The notes below the pieces were generated by a model. That model had not been told where the DNA came from and ran no database searches. It saw nothing but the letters and a program-made list of their open reading frames with translations. Below are positions 1-7,060 of a stretch of 64,000 bases of DNA, one piece after another. Every line of letters starts with the position of its first letter. The stretch's first letter is position 1. The stretch covers positions 1 to 64,000 of the forward strand of contig CAXBIS010000004.1 in assembly GCA_963975885.1 (NCBI GenBank), given 5' to 3'. The stretch is from Pseudazoarcus sp963975885 (GTDB lineage Bacteria > Pseudomonadota > Gammaproteobacteria > Burkholderiales > Rhodocyclaceae). The position numbers and the translations under genes are program-made.

Positions 1-39
1 TTACCAACCTCCGACCCGTCAACCACTACTTCCCCCAAA

Positions 40-444
40 TCACGCGAAGAACCTTGAAAAGGCCCCGGACAGCGCGTTCATGTCGCCCATGCGAACGGCG
101 CTGAGGATGCCGCGCTTGCGCAGCTCACGTACCTGACCAGAGAGCTGCTCAAGCTCCTGCGGCTGCGCGATACCCGTCTGCACGGCGCGCCGGAACACGT
201 TCGCGCTGACCTGCAGAGGATCGGCTTCCGGACCGGATTCCTGCCAGGCCTGACGGTGCAGCTGCGCCATCTGCGCCATGCGCTGCTGCTCGGCCTGCTG
301 CTGCTCGTGCTGCTGTCGCTTCCAGTCGTGCTCTTCCTCAAGCATGCCCAGCCGTGCGTTCTGCAGGTTCTGTTGATGGACGATTTGGCTGCCCTGCATC
401 AGGCCCTGCCCGACGCCTGCCAGTGCTGCGAGTCCGGTGCTCAT
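40..444 (-). CDS. phage-like hypothetical protein, Gln-rich helical
   Basis: 134 aa. The N-terminus (LAALAGVGQGLMQGSQ) is Gly/Ala/Gln-rich and is followed by a strongly helical Gln/Glu/Met stretch (about residues 30-70) with probable coiled-coil character. This composition recalls small internal-virion or injection proteins of podoviruses, but I recognise no specific family. The ATG at 444 overlaps the stop of the upstream 50-aa gene as ATGA, which fixes the start and implies translational coupling. It is the last gene of the element visible here and its leftward neighbours are outside the window. Virion role is a guess. Confidence 0.6.
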   Translation of the reverse strand: MSTGLAALAGVGQGLMQGSQIVHQQNLQNARLGMLEEEHDWKRQQHEQQQAEQQRMAQMAQLHRQAWQESGPEADPLQVSANVFRRAVQTGIAQPQELEQLSGQVRELRKRGILSAVRMGDMNALSGAFSRFFA

Positions 445-593
445 CTTGGCTTCTCCATCTGTTTGAACATCTTTTCGAGTTCCCGGGATGCGCCGATCCA
501 CGGCAGTTCGGGCGGCGGCGGGGGCGGCTGGATCAGGCCGAGGCGTTCGGCCAGTCGGCGAAGCCAGCGGCGGAGGGCGGTGAATGCGTTCAT
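441..593 (-). CDS. small proline-rich hypothetical protein
   Basis: 50 aa. An N-terminal Arg-rich helix (MNAFTALRRWLRRLAERLGL) is followed by a run of six prolines and an acidic/basic helical tail. The start ATG at 593 overlaps the stop of the AlpA-like gene (ATGA) and its own stop overlaps the next start (ATGA), so three genes form a tight chain. No recognisable family. The coupling on both sides is the main evidence that this short frame is translated. Confidence 0.5.
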   Translation of the reverse strand: MNAFTALRRWLRRLAERLGLIQPPPPPPELPWIGASRELEKMFKQMEKPR

Positions 594-841
594 GCGGCTG
601 GCCTCGAGCGCGTCCAGGCGAGTAGGTCGCCCAGCCGGTAACCCTTTCGATATGCCGACAGCTTGCGGATGGCCGGAAAGGTCGGATCGGACCGGCGGAT
701 GATCTGGATCGTGCTCGGCGCCAGGCTCGTCACCATCGCGGCGGCCTCGAGCGGCACGATGGCGTCGTCCGGCAGATCGCGCAGCGGCTGACGAAGACCG
801 GCCTTCGAACGCGGCGCTCGCTGCTTGTCGACGTGCTCCAT
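590..841 (-). CDS. AlpA-like winged-helix DNA-binding protein
   Basis: 83 aa. The C-terminal 55 residues carry the AlpA/MerR-like pattern: a helix-turn-helix (VPLEAAAMVTSLAPSTIQII), then a wing with FPAIRKLSAYRKGYRLGDLLAW typical of phage AlpA-type regulators. AlpA proteins activate or direct excision and late or satellite genes in integrative elements. I chose the ATG at 841 because a GAGGAGA ribosome-binding site lies just upstream; the longer reading frame has no such site. It heads the leftward three-gene chain ending near base 40. Most likely a regulator of this block; DNA target unknown. Confidence 0.7.
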   Translation of the reverse strand: MEHVDKQRAPRSKAGLRQPLRDLPDDAIVPLEAAAMVTSLAPSTIQIIRRSDPTFPAIRKLSAYRKGYRLGDLLAWTRSRPAA

Positions 842-935
842 GTCTTTCTCCTCGGGCTGTGTAGGCCCGATTCTCTCCGGGTTCTCGCGTAGGGGTGCCC
901 TCGCACATGCCGCCACATCTAGCCTCAGGGCGAAC

Positions 936-960
936 GAAAAGCCCGCCACAAGGGCGGGCT
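936..960 (-). terminator. rho-independent terminator of the small-gene operon
   Basis: An 8-bp GC stem, AGCCCGCC pairing with GGCGGGCT around a 5-nt loop, is followed on the minus strand by TTTTCG. It sits 20 bases after the last gene (stop at 980) of the leftward operon that starts at the Arc-family gene, and separates it from the AlpA-like block. Confidence 0.75.
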
Positions 961-979
961 GGTTGTGGGTTGGTGGCGA

Positions 980-1330
980 TCATTCACCCTTCGCGGTCAC
1001 GAACTCGCGCAGGTCGCCGAGGAACATGCTTGGCGTGCTGTCGAATTCGGACCCCATGCGGGTCAGGCGCCTGCCGAGCCAGTCGGATAGCCGAGCGGAG
1101 AACGCATGGTCTGAGTCGTGCTCCAGCGCCATCAGTCGGAAGATCGGGGCATCACTCGGCATCGCCTCGACGTGCTTGCGCAGATCCTTCAGCTGGTCGA
1201 TGCCCTCCTGGTTGCGCATGTCGTGAGGGAAGCGCTTCGCCGCGCCTTCACGGTAGTAGAGGACGCCGTCGATGAAGTCCAGCAGACCGTCCCGCTGGCT
1301 GTCGCCGGCAATCTCCATTGCAGCGTTCAT
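980..1330 (-). CDS. element hypothetical protein
   Basis: 116 aa, acidic and soluble-looking, no membrane segment or signal peptide. I do not recognise the family. It is the last gene of a leftward operon (Arc-family regulator, then five small genes) and lies 5 bases after its neighbour, directly before a terminator hairpin. ATG at 1330. Confidence 0.6.
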   Translation of the reverse strand: MNAAMEIAGDSQRDGLLDFIDGVLYYREGAAKRFPHDMRNQEGIDQLKDLRKHVEAMPSDAPIFRLMALEHDSDHAFSARLSDWLGRRLTRMGSEFDSTPSMFLGDLREFVTAKGE

Positions 1331-1335
1331 CGCCG

Positions 1336-1626
1336 TCAGGACGCGCGCCGCGTGGCACGCTCGATTTCTTCGGTGGACATGCCGGACGCCCGCAGGCTGC
1401 GGTGATCGTGCAGCTCGCCGACCTCGCGGGTGATCGCCGCGCAGGCATGGAAGAAGGCGGCGTGAAGCTTCGGGTTCAGCGACTGCAGACCGTCTTCCTC
1501 GTTGCCTTCCTGCGCGACCTCGAGCATGGCTTCCAGGTGCCCGAGGCGCAGCCCGATGTGGTTGTCGATCTGGGCCTCGGTCGCCTCGGGATTGATGAGC
1601 AGCACGGGTGTCGTGTCGTAGTTCAT
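1336..1626 (-). CDS. element hypothetical protein
   Basis: 96 aa, soluble, with a central helix pattern (LGHLEAMLEVAQEG ... LHAAFFHACAAITREVGEL) resembling small phage or plasmid proteins of unknown function. The ATG at 1626 overlaps the previous stop as ATGA. Function unknown. Confidence 0.6.
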   Translation of the reverse strand: MNYDTTPVLLINPEATEAQIDNHIGLRLGHLEAMLEVAQEGNEEDGLQSLNPKLHAAFFHACAAITREVGELHDHRSLRASGMSTEEIERATRRAS

Positions 1627-2060
1627 GAGTTGCAGGCCTCCGTGACGGGACGCTCGGAAACAGCGTTTTCGCTGCGTACCACGTTGCGTACTTCCGGCTT
1701 GCGTACCTCCTCCGAGAACGTGATCGGGAACCGACGGCTCGGCGACCCGGCGATCTTCTCGATCGAGGCGAGCAGGCGCATGACCTCGTCGCTGTCGCCT
1801 CGACTGAGCTGCGAGCGCGCCGCCGTGGCGCGTACCTTCATCTCGCTGCGCATGGCGGCGAGTTCGTTGAGCATGTCGCAGGCGGCGTGCATCACGAGTT
1901 CAGTGTCGGGATGCGTGCGGCCGATTCGGAGCAGGGCGACCTTGAGCTCGGGCAGCATGACGCTCCACCACTCGCTGGAGACGCCGTTGTCGTTGGGCTG
2001 GCGTTCGTCGCTCGGCAGGCCGTTGGGAGCGACGGGCGCGCGATGTTCCGGTGCATTCAT
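1623..2060 (-). CDS. element hypothetical protein
   Basis: 145 aa. Helical middle section with WW and regularly spaced Leu (about residues 30-95) and low-complexity, charged ends. A clear AGGAGA ribosome-binding site precedes the ATG at 2060. No recognised domain. Third last gene of the Arc-led leftward operon. Confidence 0.6.
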   Translation of the reverse strand: MNAPEHRAPVAPNGLPSDERQPNDNGVSSEWWSVMLPELKVALLRIGRTHPDTELVMHAACDMLNELAAMRSEMKVRATAARSQLSRGDSDEVMRLLASIEKIAGSPSRRFPITFSEEVRKPEVRNVVRSENAVSERPVTEACNS

Positions 2061-2092
2061 GGTGATTCTCCTGGTCAGTTTGGCCGCATCGG

Positions 2093-2401
2093 CTACGGGC
2101 GCACGCCGTGCGTCTGGACTTCTTCGCGCCAGCAGTCGGACCGATTGCTGGAGTCGGCGGCGATGTAGTAGCCGGCGTCCGCCAGCGACGCGATGTGCTC
2201 CGGCGATACCGGATGTCCAGCCTTCGCCGCGTCCCGGATGCTGCGCAGGATCGCCGCGAGTTGGTCGAATCCGTCCGAGCAGATCCCGAAATAGCAGACG
2301 ACGTCCTCGACGGGCGGCGCGTTGTTGTCGACGGCTTTCAGGGCGGGCGCCGATTGTTCGGTCGAAACGTCGGCGGGGCGTTGCTTGGTGGCTGCGGTCA
2401 T
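2093..2401 (-). CDS. element hypothetical protein
   Basis: 102 aa. A disordered N-terminus is followed by a helical region (GFDQLAAILRSIRDAAKAG) and an Ala/Tyr-rich segment. Loosely similar in build to its neighbour at 2412-2729 (both have a central helix about residues 45-65), so the two may be distant paralogues; this is an impression only. Function unknown. Confidence 0.55.
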   Translation of the reverse strand: MTAATKQRPADVSTEQSAPALKAVDNNAPPVEDVVCYFGICSDGFDQLAAILRSIRDAAKAGHPVSPEHIASLADAGYYIAADSSNRSDCWREEVQTHGVRP

Positions 2402-2411
2402 GGTGTTTCCC

Positions 2412-2729
2412 TCAGTTAATATCGATGCTGTTGTTCAGGAGGCGCAGCGCGGCGGCAAATTGCGCCACGGTGTCGCTCCCTCCGGTCGGGCGGAGCGGGC
2501 GCAGGCTGTCGGGGATGTTGTTGCTCTGCGCTTCATGGATATCGAAGTCCTCCAGCAGGCGATCGATCTCCGCTAGGCTGGACAGCCCGACCAGCAGCAT
2601 GTCAAAGATCGCTTTGGCGTCATCGCGATAGAGCGTGACGCAGGGCATCGTGGATCCGGTGCCGGTGTGCTGGACGTCCTTGAGGGCAGGAGTCACGAAA
2701 TCGGCGGTGCGTGCTTTGCCTGTGGTCAC
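2412..2729 (-). CDS. element hypothetical protein
   Basis: 105 aa, helical core LYRDDAKAIFDMLLVGLSSL then an acidic stretch. The GTG start at 2729 overlaps the stop of the Arc-family gene (GTGA), so it is translationally coupled to that regulator. No recognised family. Confidence 0.55.
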   Translation of the reverse strand: MTTGKARTADFVTPALKDVQHTGTGSTMPCVTLYRDDAKAIFDMLLVGLSSLAEIDRLLEDFDIHEAQSNNIPDSLRPLRPTGGSDTVAQFAAALRLLNNSIDIN

Positions 2730-2911
2730 TTGCCTTCTCCTTTGCGGGTGGTGGGGTACAGCGTGGCCTCGCCGGCTTCGATGAGGGCGAGGATTTGCTT
2801 GTTGAGGGTGCGCTTCTCGCGTTCAGCCAAGGCCTTGAGGCGCGCGCGGTGGCCGGGCGTCTCGAAGCGCAGGATGTACTTGTCGGCGGGTTGCCGTACT
2901 TGGGTGCTCAT
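2726..2911 (-). CDS. Arc-family ribbon-helix-helix repressor (leftward)
   Basis: 61 aa. The segment DKYILRFETPGHRARLKALA followed by KRTLNKQILALIEAGEA is the Arc-type ribbon-helix-helix fold: a beta strand that reads DNA, then two helices. An AAGGAG ribosome-binding site lies 8 bases before the ATG at 2911. It is divergent from a second Arc-family gene starting at 3042, with four copies of a palindrome between them. It heads a leftward six-gene operon ending at the 936-960 terminator and probably represses both directions. Confidence 0.85.
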   Translation of the reverse strand: MSTQVRQPADKYILRFETPGHRARLKALAEREKRTLNKQILALIEAGEATLYPTTRKGEGK

Positions 2912-2929
2912 GTGGCTGCTCTCCTTGTG

Positions 2930-3030
2930 TATGGCCTATCGCCATAGAACAGAGATTATGGCCTAAGGCCACATACGTCAACCAAAACATGGCCTGTTGC
3001 CATCAGTTGTTTTTATGGCACTAGGCCAGC
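2930..3030. promoter_or_regulatory. operator array: four copies of a 17-bp imperfect palindrome
   Basis: Copies at 2930-2946 (TATGGCCTATCGCCATA), 2957-2973, 2988-3004 and 3014-3030, spaced 26 to 31 bp from start to start, share TATGGCCTA..GCCATA. They fill the gap between two divergent Arc-family genes. Arc-type dimers bind such short palindromes in tandem, so this is very likely the shared operator/promoter region. Confidence 0.85.
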
Positions 3031-3041
3031 AAAATGCCGAC

Positions 3042-3350
3042 ATGGACAAGAAGCCTCAGGATTCCGAGTCGCGCCACGCCGACAAGTACATCGTCCGTTT
3101 CCCGGACGGCATGCGTGATCGCCTGAAGGCTGCCGGGCAGGCTGCTGGACGTTCGCTGAACGCGGAAATCGTGTATCGCCTGGAACAGTCGTTCAGGCTG
3201 GAAGCGGCCGGCCTGCTGTCACCGCTGGTGGCGGAGTCCTTACAGGCCTACGGCAGCGGCGACAGGGCGGCGCGGCTGCAGGAGATGTTGGAGGCGGTGC
3301 GGAAGGTTGAGGCCGGTATCGTGGCGCTGCAGCGGACTCCCGAGAAGTAG
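3042..3350 (+). CDS. Arc-family ribbon-helix-helix repressor (rightward)
   Basis: 102 aa from the ATG at 3042. The Arc core is ADKYIVRFPDGMRDRLKAAG then RSLNAEIVYRLEQSF (about residues 11-50), followed by a 50-residue extension ending in a helix (AARLQEMLEAVRKVEAGI) that could be a dimerisation or partner-binding arm. An ATG at 3015 is also in frame but lies inside the fourth operator copy, so 3042 is preferred; neither has a strong ribosome-binding site. The HEPN-motif gene starts only 7 bases after its stop, so the two form one transcript. The layout resembles a DNA-binding antitoxin followed by its toxin. Confidence 0.8.
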   Translation: MDKKPQDSESRHADKYIVRFPDGMRDRLKAAGQAAGRSLNAEIVYRLEQSFRLEAAGLLSPLVAESLQAYGSGDRAARLQEMLEAVRKVEAGIVALQRTPEK

Positions 3351-3357
3351 CCGCAAC

Positions 3358-3984
3358 ATGGCCAAGCAACCGAAGCGGTTCGTCGCTGATTTCTACAAAG
3401 ACATGATCGGCTGCTGTCCGGAGCAGTTGTCGGCGAACATCCGCCGCAACCTGGAACGAGTTGATCAGGTCGCGAACGAGTGCAGCAAGGACCTTCTTCT
3501 TGGCGAGGAGTTGGTTAAACAGCTCGACTGTCAGCCAACCCGTCGTGCTTACATCCGGGCCGTGTGCCCATACGTCGAAGGACAGTTGCTCATTCTTCGT
3601 GTCATGCCGTATCTGTGCCCGCCTCTCCTTGCCCGAATTCCTGAGAAGTACGGAAAGCTCTTCGCCGAAAACATGATGGACGTTCCCGACAGGACGAGGA
3701 TCAAAGATCTGATCAAGGGAACGCTGTACGGTGTTCGAGCCGTCTGCCAACTACCTGCTTCGAGCAAGATCATGGGTGAGCGCGGCGCCCAGCAGTTGCT
3801 TGTGGCGTTCGGCGTGCGTGATGGGCTCATGCACCCGAAGTCACCCGAGGCAATGATGGTAAGTGACGAGCAGTTGGAATCGGCGCGCCAAGGGGTTTGT
3901 TGGATCGCCGAGAAGACGGTGGAGATCATGCCTCAGTTGGCCGCTGCCGCGCGCAGCGTGGTACCCGACTCGGAACCGCAATGA
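3358..3984 (+). CDS. unknown protein with HEPN-like RX4H motif
   Basis: 208 aa, all-helical by appearance, soluble. Near the C-terminus R154-D-G-L-M-H159 followed by P-K fits the R-X4-H signature of HEPN ribonucleases, and it is followed by a helix (SDEQLESARQGVCWIAEKTVEI) as HEPN folds require. HEPN proteins commonly act as RNase toxins or phage-defence effectors. The ATG at 3358 was chosen because the longer frame overlaps the Arc-like gene. Sits 7 bases behind the repressor, alone on the plus strand within a leftward element, the usual position of cargo. The rest of the protein matches nothing I know; the HEPN call is inference from one motif. Confidence 0.5.
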   Translation: MAKQPKRFVADFYKDMIGCCPEQLSANIRRNLERVDQVANECSKDLLLGEELVKQLDCQPTRRAYIRAVCPYVEGQLLILRVMPYLCPPLLARIPEKYGKLFAENMMDVPDRTRIKDLIKGTLYGVRAVCQLPASSKIMGERGAQQLLVAFGVRDGLMHPKSPEAMMVSDEQLESARQGVCWIAEKTVEIMPQLAAAARSVVPDSEPQ

Positions 3985-4175
3985 GGTGCCGCGGAGGCGC
4001 CCCTGATGCTCCGCAAACGAGGGAGTAAGGCCGGGATTCCTATGGGTCGCCTGGTGCGCCTGCGCGCCCTCTAGGTGAGACCCCTATCTCCGACCTCGAT
4101 GACGTTGTACGCCCAGCGCCGGGGGGCGTCAATCGTTCGGCGGCGCATGCGACGGCCTGTGCTACGGTTTCCGTT

Positions 4176-4256
4176 GAGGCGGTGATCCTCCCTGGGGGAG
4201 GCGGCCCCCGATGCGTTAGGGGCTAGATGGCCGGTTCGAACCCTGGCACCGCCTCA
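4176..4256 (+). ncRNA. tRNA-like cloverleaf RNA, non-canonical
   Basis: A perfect 9-bp closing stem (GAGGCGGTG with CACCGCCTC) encloses three hairpins: CCTC/GAGG with a GG-containing loop (D-arm-like), GCCCC/GGGGC with a 10-base loop CGATGCGTTA (anticodon-arm-like), and GCCGG/CTGGC with loop TTCGAACC (T-arm-like). The layout mimics a tRNA but the second loop is 3 bases too long, the T loop 1 base too long and no CCA follows. Could be a decayed phage tRNA or a structured regulatory RNA. It fills a 323-base gap between the HEPN-motif and TerS-like genes; the rest of that gap shows nothing I can name. Confidence 0.4.
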
Positions 4257-4307
4257 TCCCTCAGGCTTGCGCTGGTCGTTTTGACCGGCCCGGGGGAGCG
4301 TCAATCT

Positions 4308-4922
4308 TCACTTCTGGCGGGCGTTCCTCTCGGCGCGGAGCTTCGCGTGGAGCGCCTCGGCCCGCTCATACAGTTCTTCGTCGGACAACTCCGTCACCGG
4401 CTGCCTGTCGGGTACTTCATCGCGGTCTAGGCCGAAGGCTTGGCGTTCCTTCTCGATCAGCTTCGCCCGGGCGTCGATCAATGCCTTGAGCGCCGTGCTG
4501 GCCCGTACGACTGCGCCGATGCTCGTCTCGCCCGACTTCAGCGCCGCCTCAAGCATGTCCTCGATGCGTGCCGCACGCCCCGTCATGGCCTGAATGTCCG
4601 TTCGGTGCCGGACGACTACGCCGGCCGCAACGTCGGATGCGTACTCGACCGCGTCCCGGATCTGCCGCGCCGATTTCCCCGCCGATTCGGCCGCCGTTTC
4701 TTCGACGAGGGCGTTGACGTCGATGGCCGCCACCTTCGCCTGCGTGCGGGCGCGAATCGCGTCGGAGAGGTCGCGCGTCCAGCCGTGCCGCTTGGCACGT
4801 GCGCGGATCTGCGAGTCGCTGACTTTGCAGGCCTCCGCGATCTGCTTGATCGTCAGTTGGCCAGCCCGGTACAGGCGTTCGACGTGCTCCCAATCGATAT
4901 CGCTTCGGCGTGCCATCGTCAC
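4308..4922 (-). CDS. phage terminase small subunit-like protein
   Basis: 204 aa. The N-terminus (DWEHVERLYRAGQLTIKQIA, then SDSQIRARAKRHGWTRDLS) is the helix-turn-helix and HGW-R-DL motif seen in TerS/gp27-like proteins of Mu-type and related phages; the rest is long helices as in TerS oligomerisation regions. TerS recognises packaging sites and recruits the large terminase. Start is a GTG at 4922 (overlapping the upstream stop) or the ATG at 4916. No large terminase gene follows it; the next leftward DNA is the tRNA-like RNA. A general phage regulator is the alternative. Confidence 0.6.
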   Translation of the reverse strand: MTMARRSDIDWEHVERLYRAGQLTIKQIAEACKVSDSQIRARAKRHGWTRDLSDAIRARTQAKVAAIDVNALVEETAAESAGKSARQIRDAVEYASDVAAGVVVRHRTDIQAMTGRAARIEDMLEAALKSGETSIGAVVRASTALKALIDARAKLIEKERQAFGLDRDEVPDRQPVTELSDEELYERAEALHAKLRAERNARQK

Positions 4923-5188
4923 TCCCAGCGGAATTTCGTCGAGCCGTCGGCCTGGAGCTCGACAGCGTTCGGGGCCGGGTCCTTGGACTCGGCAACCAGC
5001 GAGTCGAGAATCATCGTGTAGAAATGTTCCGGCGATCCGGCAACGCGCGAGATCGTGGCGTGTAGCTCGGGGCTCAGGTCGCCGATCCAGTCGTCCATCG
5101 GACGCATGCGCGCCAGGGTTCGACGAGCGCGTTTCCGCATCCGGCGCTTCTGCGCCTCGTCGCGGTCTCGGTTCTCGTGAGGCTTCAT
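4919..5188 (-). CDS. element hypothetical protein
   Basis: 89 aa. Very basic N-terminus (KRRMRKRARRTLARMRP), then an acidic, possibly partner-binding C-terminus. A GGAG site precedes the ATG at 5188. Coupled to the TerS-like gene by a 4-base overlap. No recognised family. Confidence 0.55.
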   Translation of the reverse strand: MKPHENRDRDEAQKRRMRKRARRTLARMRPMDDWIGDLSPELHATISRVAGSPEHFYTMILDSLVAESKDPAPNAVELQADGSTKFRWE

Positions 5189-5233
5189 CGTGATTGTTCT
5201 CCGTGGTGGCTCGGGGGCTCGGCTCGTTGCGGT

Positions 5234-5545
5234 CTACGCGCGCGCGTATTCCTCCGACAGCGCGCCTTCCTCACAGGGTTCGGCCGCGACGGCGCCATGG
5301 TGTTCGCCGAGGACGCGGGCCAGCGGCACCGGCTCCTGATAGCGGGTGATGGTTGGATCGCGGGTCAGCCAATGCAGCAGCCAGTGGCTGGCGGTTCGTG
5401 GTTCGGGTGCGGTGTTTCCCGTTTTTCCCGAATTCCCGTTTTTCGGGCAGTTCGGGTTCCGTTGTCCCGTTCCCGATTTTCCCGCCCCCCCTTTAAAAGG
5501 GGCGGGAATCGGGAAACCGGAACCGCCGACGATTACAGGAGCCAT
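5234..5545 (-). CDS. element hypothetical protein over a repeat-rich region
   Basis: 103 aa. A strong AAGGAGG ribosome-binding site precedes the ATG at 5545, and the start overlaps the 3' end of the RepA-like gene by 13 bases. Residues 1-50 (Gly/Lys/Asn/Pro-rich) are encoded by the TTCCCG repeats, so the amino-acid sequence may be secondary to a DNA function. The C-terminal half looks more normal (LLHWLTRDPTITRYQEPVPL). Function unknown. Confidence 0.5.
   Translation of the reverse strand: MAPVIVGGSGFPIPAPFKGGAGKSGTGQRNPNCPKNGNSGKTGNTAPEPRTASHWLLHWLTRDPTITRYQEPVPLARVLGEHHGAVAAEPCEEGALSEEYARA
5414..5518. repeat. TTCCCG repeat cluster with AT patch (possible iterons)
   Basis: TTCCCGTTTTTC occurs at 5416-5427 and again at 5433-5444, with further TTCCCG/TTTTCCCG units at 5470-5484 and inverted GGGAATCGGGAAACC at 5504-5518. 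Between them CCCGCCCC and GGGGCGGG form a hairpin around CCCTTTAAAA (5481-5506). Direct plus inverted short repeats beside a RepA-like ATPase gene resemble an iteron-type replication origin. Confidence 0.4.
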
Positions 5546-6609
5546 AGCCAGCCTCCTTCGAAAGCGAGTACGCCCTTGCCCGTCAGGCTGGTGATTGCCG
5601 ACTGTGCGCGCTCGCGCTGGCGCTTGGATTCGACGGGCAGCTTCGGTCCGATGGCCTCAAGTGCGCGCTCGAGAGTGATGCATGGGCGCGTCGGTGGCGC
5701 ACCGCCCTTGCCGTAGTCGCTGGCGGACTTGAGCGCGGAGCACACGGCGTCGTAGGCGACGCGCATGTTTCCGCCTCCCGGAAGCTTCGCCTTGCGCACA
5801 CCGTTGGCAACTGGCTCGGCCGGCTCGACTACGCACGAGGTGATGCTGTCTCCGTCCTCGTCCGTTCCGAGTTCCGTCACCTGAAGCTTGAACGGGTGCT
5901 CCAGGCCGTCCTCGCCGTCCTTGGACTTCGCGATGCACCACGAGCGAACATCATTCTCGCGGCTGACTTCGATCACGGCGTCGAGCGCCGCAAACAGCGA
6001 CGAGTGGCCGCGCATGCCCTTCCTGGCATCTTTGCCGCTGTGATGCACGATAAGCACGAGGCCGCCGAGTTGCTCCTGTAGGCCCGCACACGCGGCGATC
6101 AGGTGGCCCATGTCGACCGACGAGTTTTCGTCGGCACCCGGAGCGGCGCGATTCAGGGTGTCGATCACGAGAACGCCATCAGTCAATCCAGCCTCGCGCA
6201 GCGTCTCGACCAGATCCGGGCGGTCGCGAATGTCGAGTAGGGAAAAGCTCTCGGCGATGACACGGAATTGGTCGGACAGGCGATGGTCGGTGTGCGCCTG
6301 GTAGGCCGTGATTCTCTTCGCGACGCCTTCCTGCCCTTCAAGGGCCAGCACGACGACCGGGCACCGACGCACCTGATGACCGAACCATTCGCCGCCGGCA
6401 TCAATCGCAGCGAGCATCGACAGGGCGAGGAAGGACTTGCCCGAACCGGATGCGCCGATGATTGCGGCCAGGCCTGTCTCCGGCAGCACGCCCTTGACGC
6501 GCCAGCGCATGGGTGGCCTGGATGCGAGATCCTCGGCCGTCAGCAGTCGGTAGCGGCGTGGCGGCGGTGCAGGATCGGGGACCGCTGTGAATTTCGGTGT
6601 GGCGGTCAC
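5533..6609 (-). CDS. RepA-like replicative AAA ATPase/helicase
   Basis: 358 aa from the GTG at 6609, which overlaps the upstream stop (GTGA); the longer frame to 6651 is less likely. Contains a RecA-type core: Walker A GASGSGKSF (about residues 54-62), Walker B VLVIDTLN, and VLIVHHSGK as the motif-3/sensor element, as in hexameric RepA helicases of plasmids and phage primase-helicase modules. The C-terminal 100 residues look like a winged helix (TSLTGKGVLAFEGGW). Expected to unwind the element origin; the TTCCCG repeats lie right at its 3' end. Partner SSB is two genes upstream. Confidence 0.75.
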   Translation of the reverse strand: MTATPKFTAVPDPAPPPRRYRLLTAEDLASRPPMRWRVKGVLPETGLAAIIGASGSGKSFLALSMLAAIDAGGEWFGHQVRRCPVVVLALEGQEGVAKRITAYQAHTDHRLSDQFRVIAESFSLLDIRDRPDLVETLREAGLTDGVLVIDTLNRAAPGADENSSVDMGHLIAACAGLQEQLGGLVLIVHHSGKDARKGMRGHSSLFAALDAVIEVSRENDVRSWCIAKSKDGEDGLEHPFKLQVTELGTDEDGDSITSCVVEPAEPVANGVRKAKLPGGGNMRVAYDAVCSALKSASDYGKGGAPPTRPCITLERALEAIGPKLPVESKRQRERAQSAITSLTGKGVLAFEGGWLWLL

Positions 6610-7058
6610 AGGCTTACCTCCACGCCGCGCGTGATCGATTTCACGTGCCACAGCTTTGGCGGCACAAGGTCTTCATCGAGAACGACCACAGCCCGGGCGT
6701 TGGCAGCCAGCAACTCGCGCAGGAGCGCGCGAAGCCGCTGCGGTGTGGTGCGACTTCGACGGTGTGCGACGAGCACGTCCAGGTCTCGCAGGAAGTCGAA
6801 GCGCAGTTCCTCGGGATCGGCATCGCTCGGCACCGTGACGCGCGGCCATCGAACTTGCGGTGCTGGGCCCGGGACGATGATCTCGTCGCCGTCAGGCGAG
6901 CGCGTCCGGTGTTGTCGCGGTGGCCAGCTGTCCAGGTGCAGCAGGACGGTTTCGCCGGCCGGGCGATGCCCACTGCGTCGGAGTGCGTCGAGCTCGCGCG
7001 CGAAGGCAGGCAGGCGCTTTGCCGCGACTCGGGGGCGGTCGATGGTGGCGGCAGTCAT
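6606..7058 (-). CDS. element hypothetical protein between SSB and RepA-like genes
   Basis: 150 aa from the ATG at 7058, two bases after the SSB stop. Basic, Arg-rich helical regions and a conserved-looking hydrophobic strand (ARAVVVLDEDLVP). No family recognised. Position inside a replication cassette suggests a replication or recombination accessory role. Confidence 0.5.
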   Translation of the reverse strand: MTAATIDRPRVAAKRLPAFARELDALRRSGHRPAGETVLLHLDSWPPRQHRTRSPDGDEIIVPGPAPQVRWPRVTVPSDADPEELRFDFLRDLDVLVAHRRSRTTPQRLRALLRELLAANARAVVVLDEDLVPPKLWHVKSITRGVEVSL

Positions 7059-7060
7059 GA

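Noticed and set aside
1318..2631. 437-aa plus-strand open frame over the small element genes
   Set aside because: Arg/Ser/Ala shadow of five coupled minus-strand genes with good start sites.
4176..4256. Selenocysteine or ordinary tRNA
   Set aside because: No UCA or other proper anticodon in a 7-base loop, no long variable arm, T loop of 8 and no CCA; kept only as a tRNA-like RNA.
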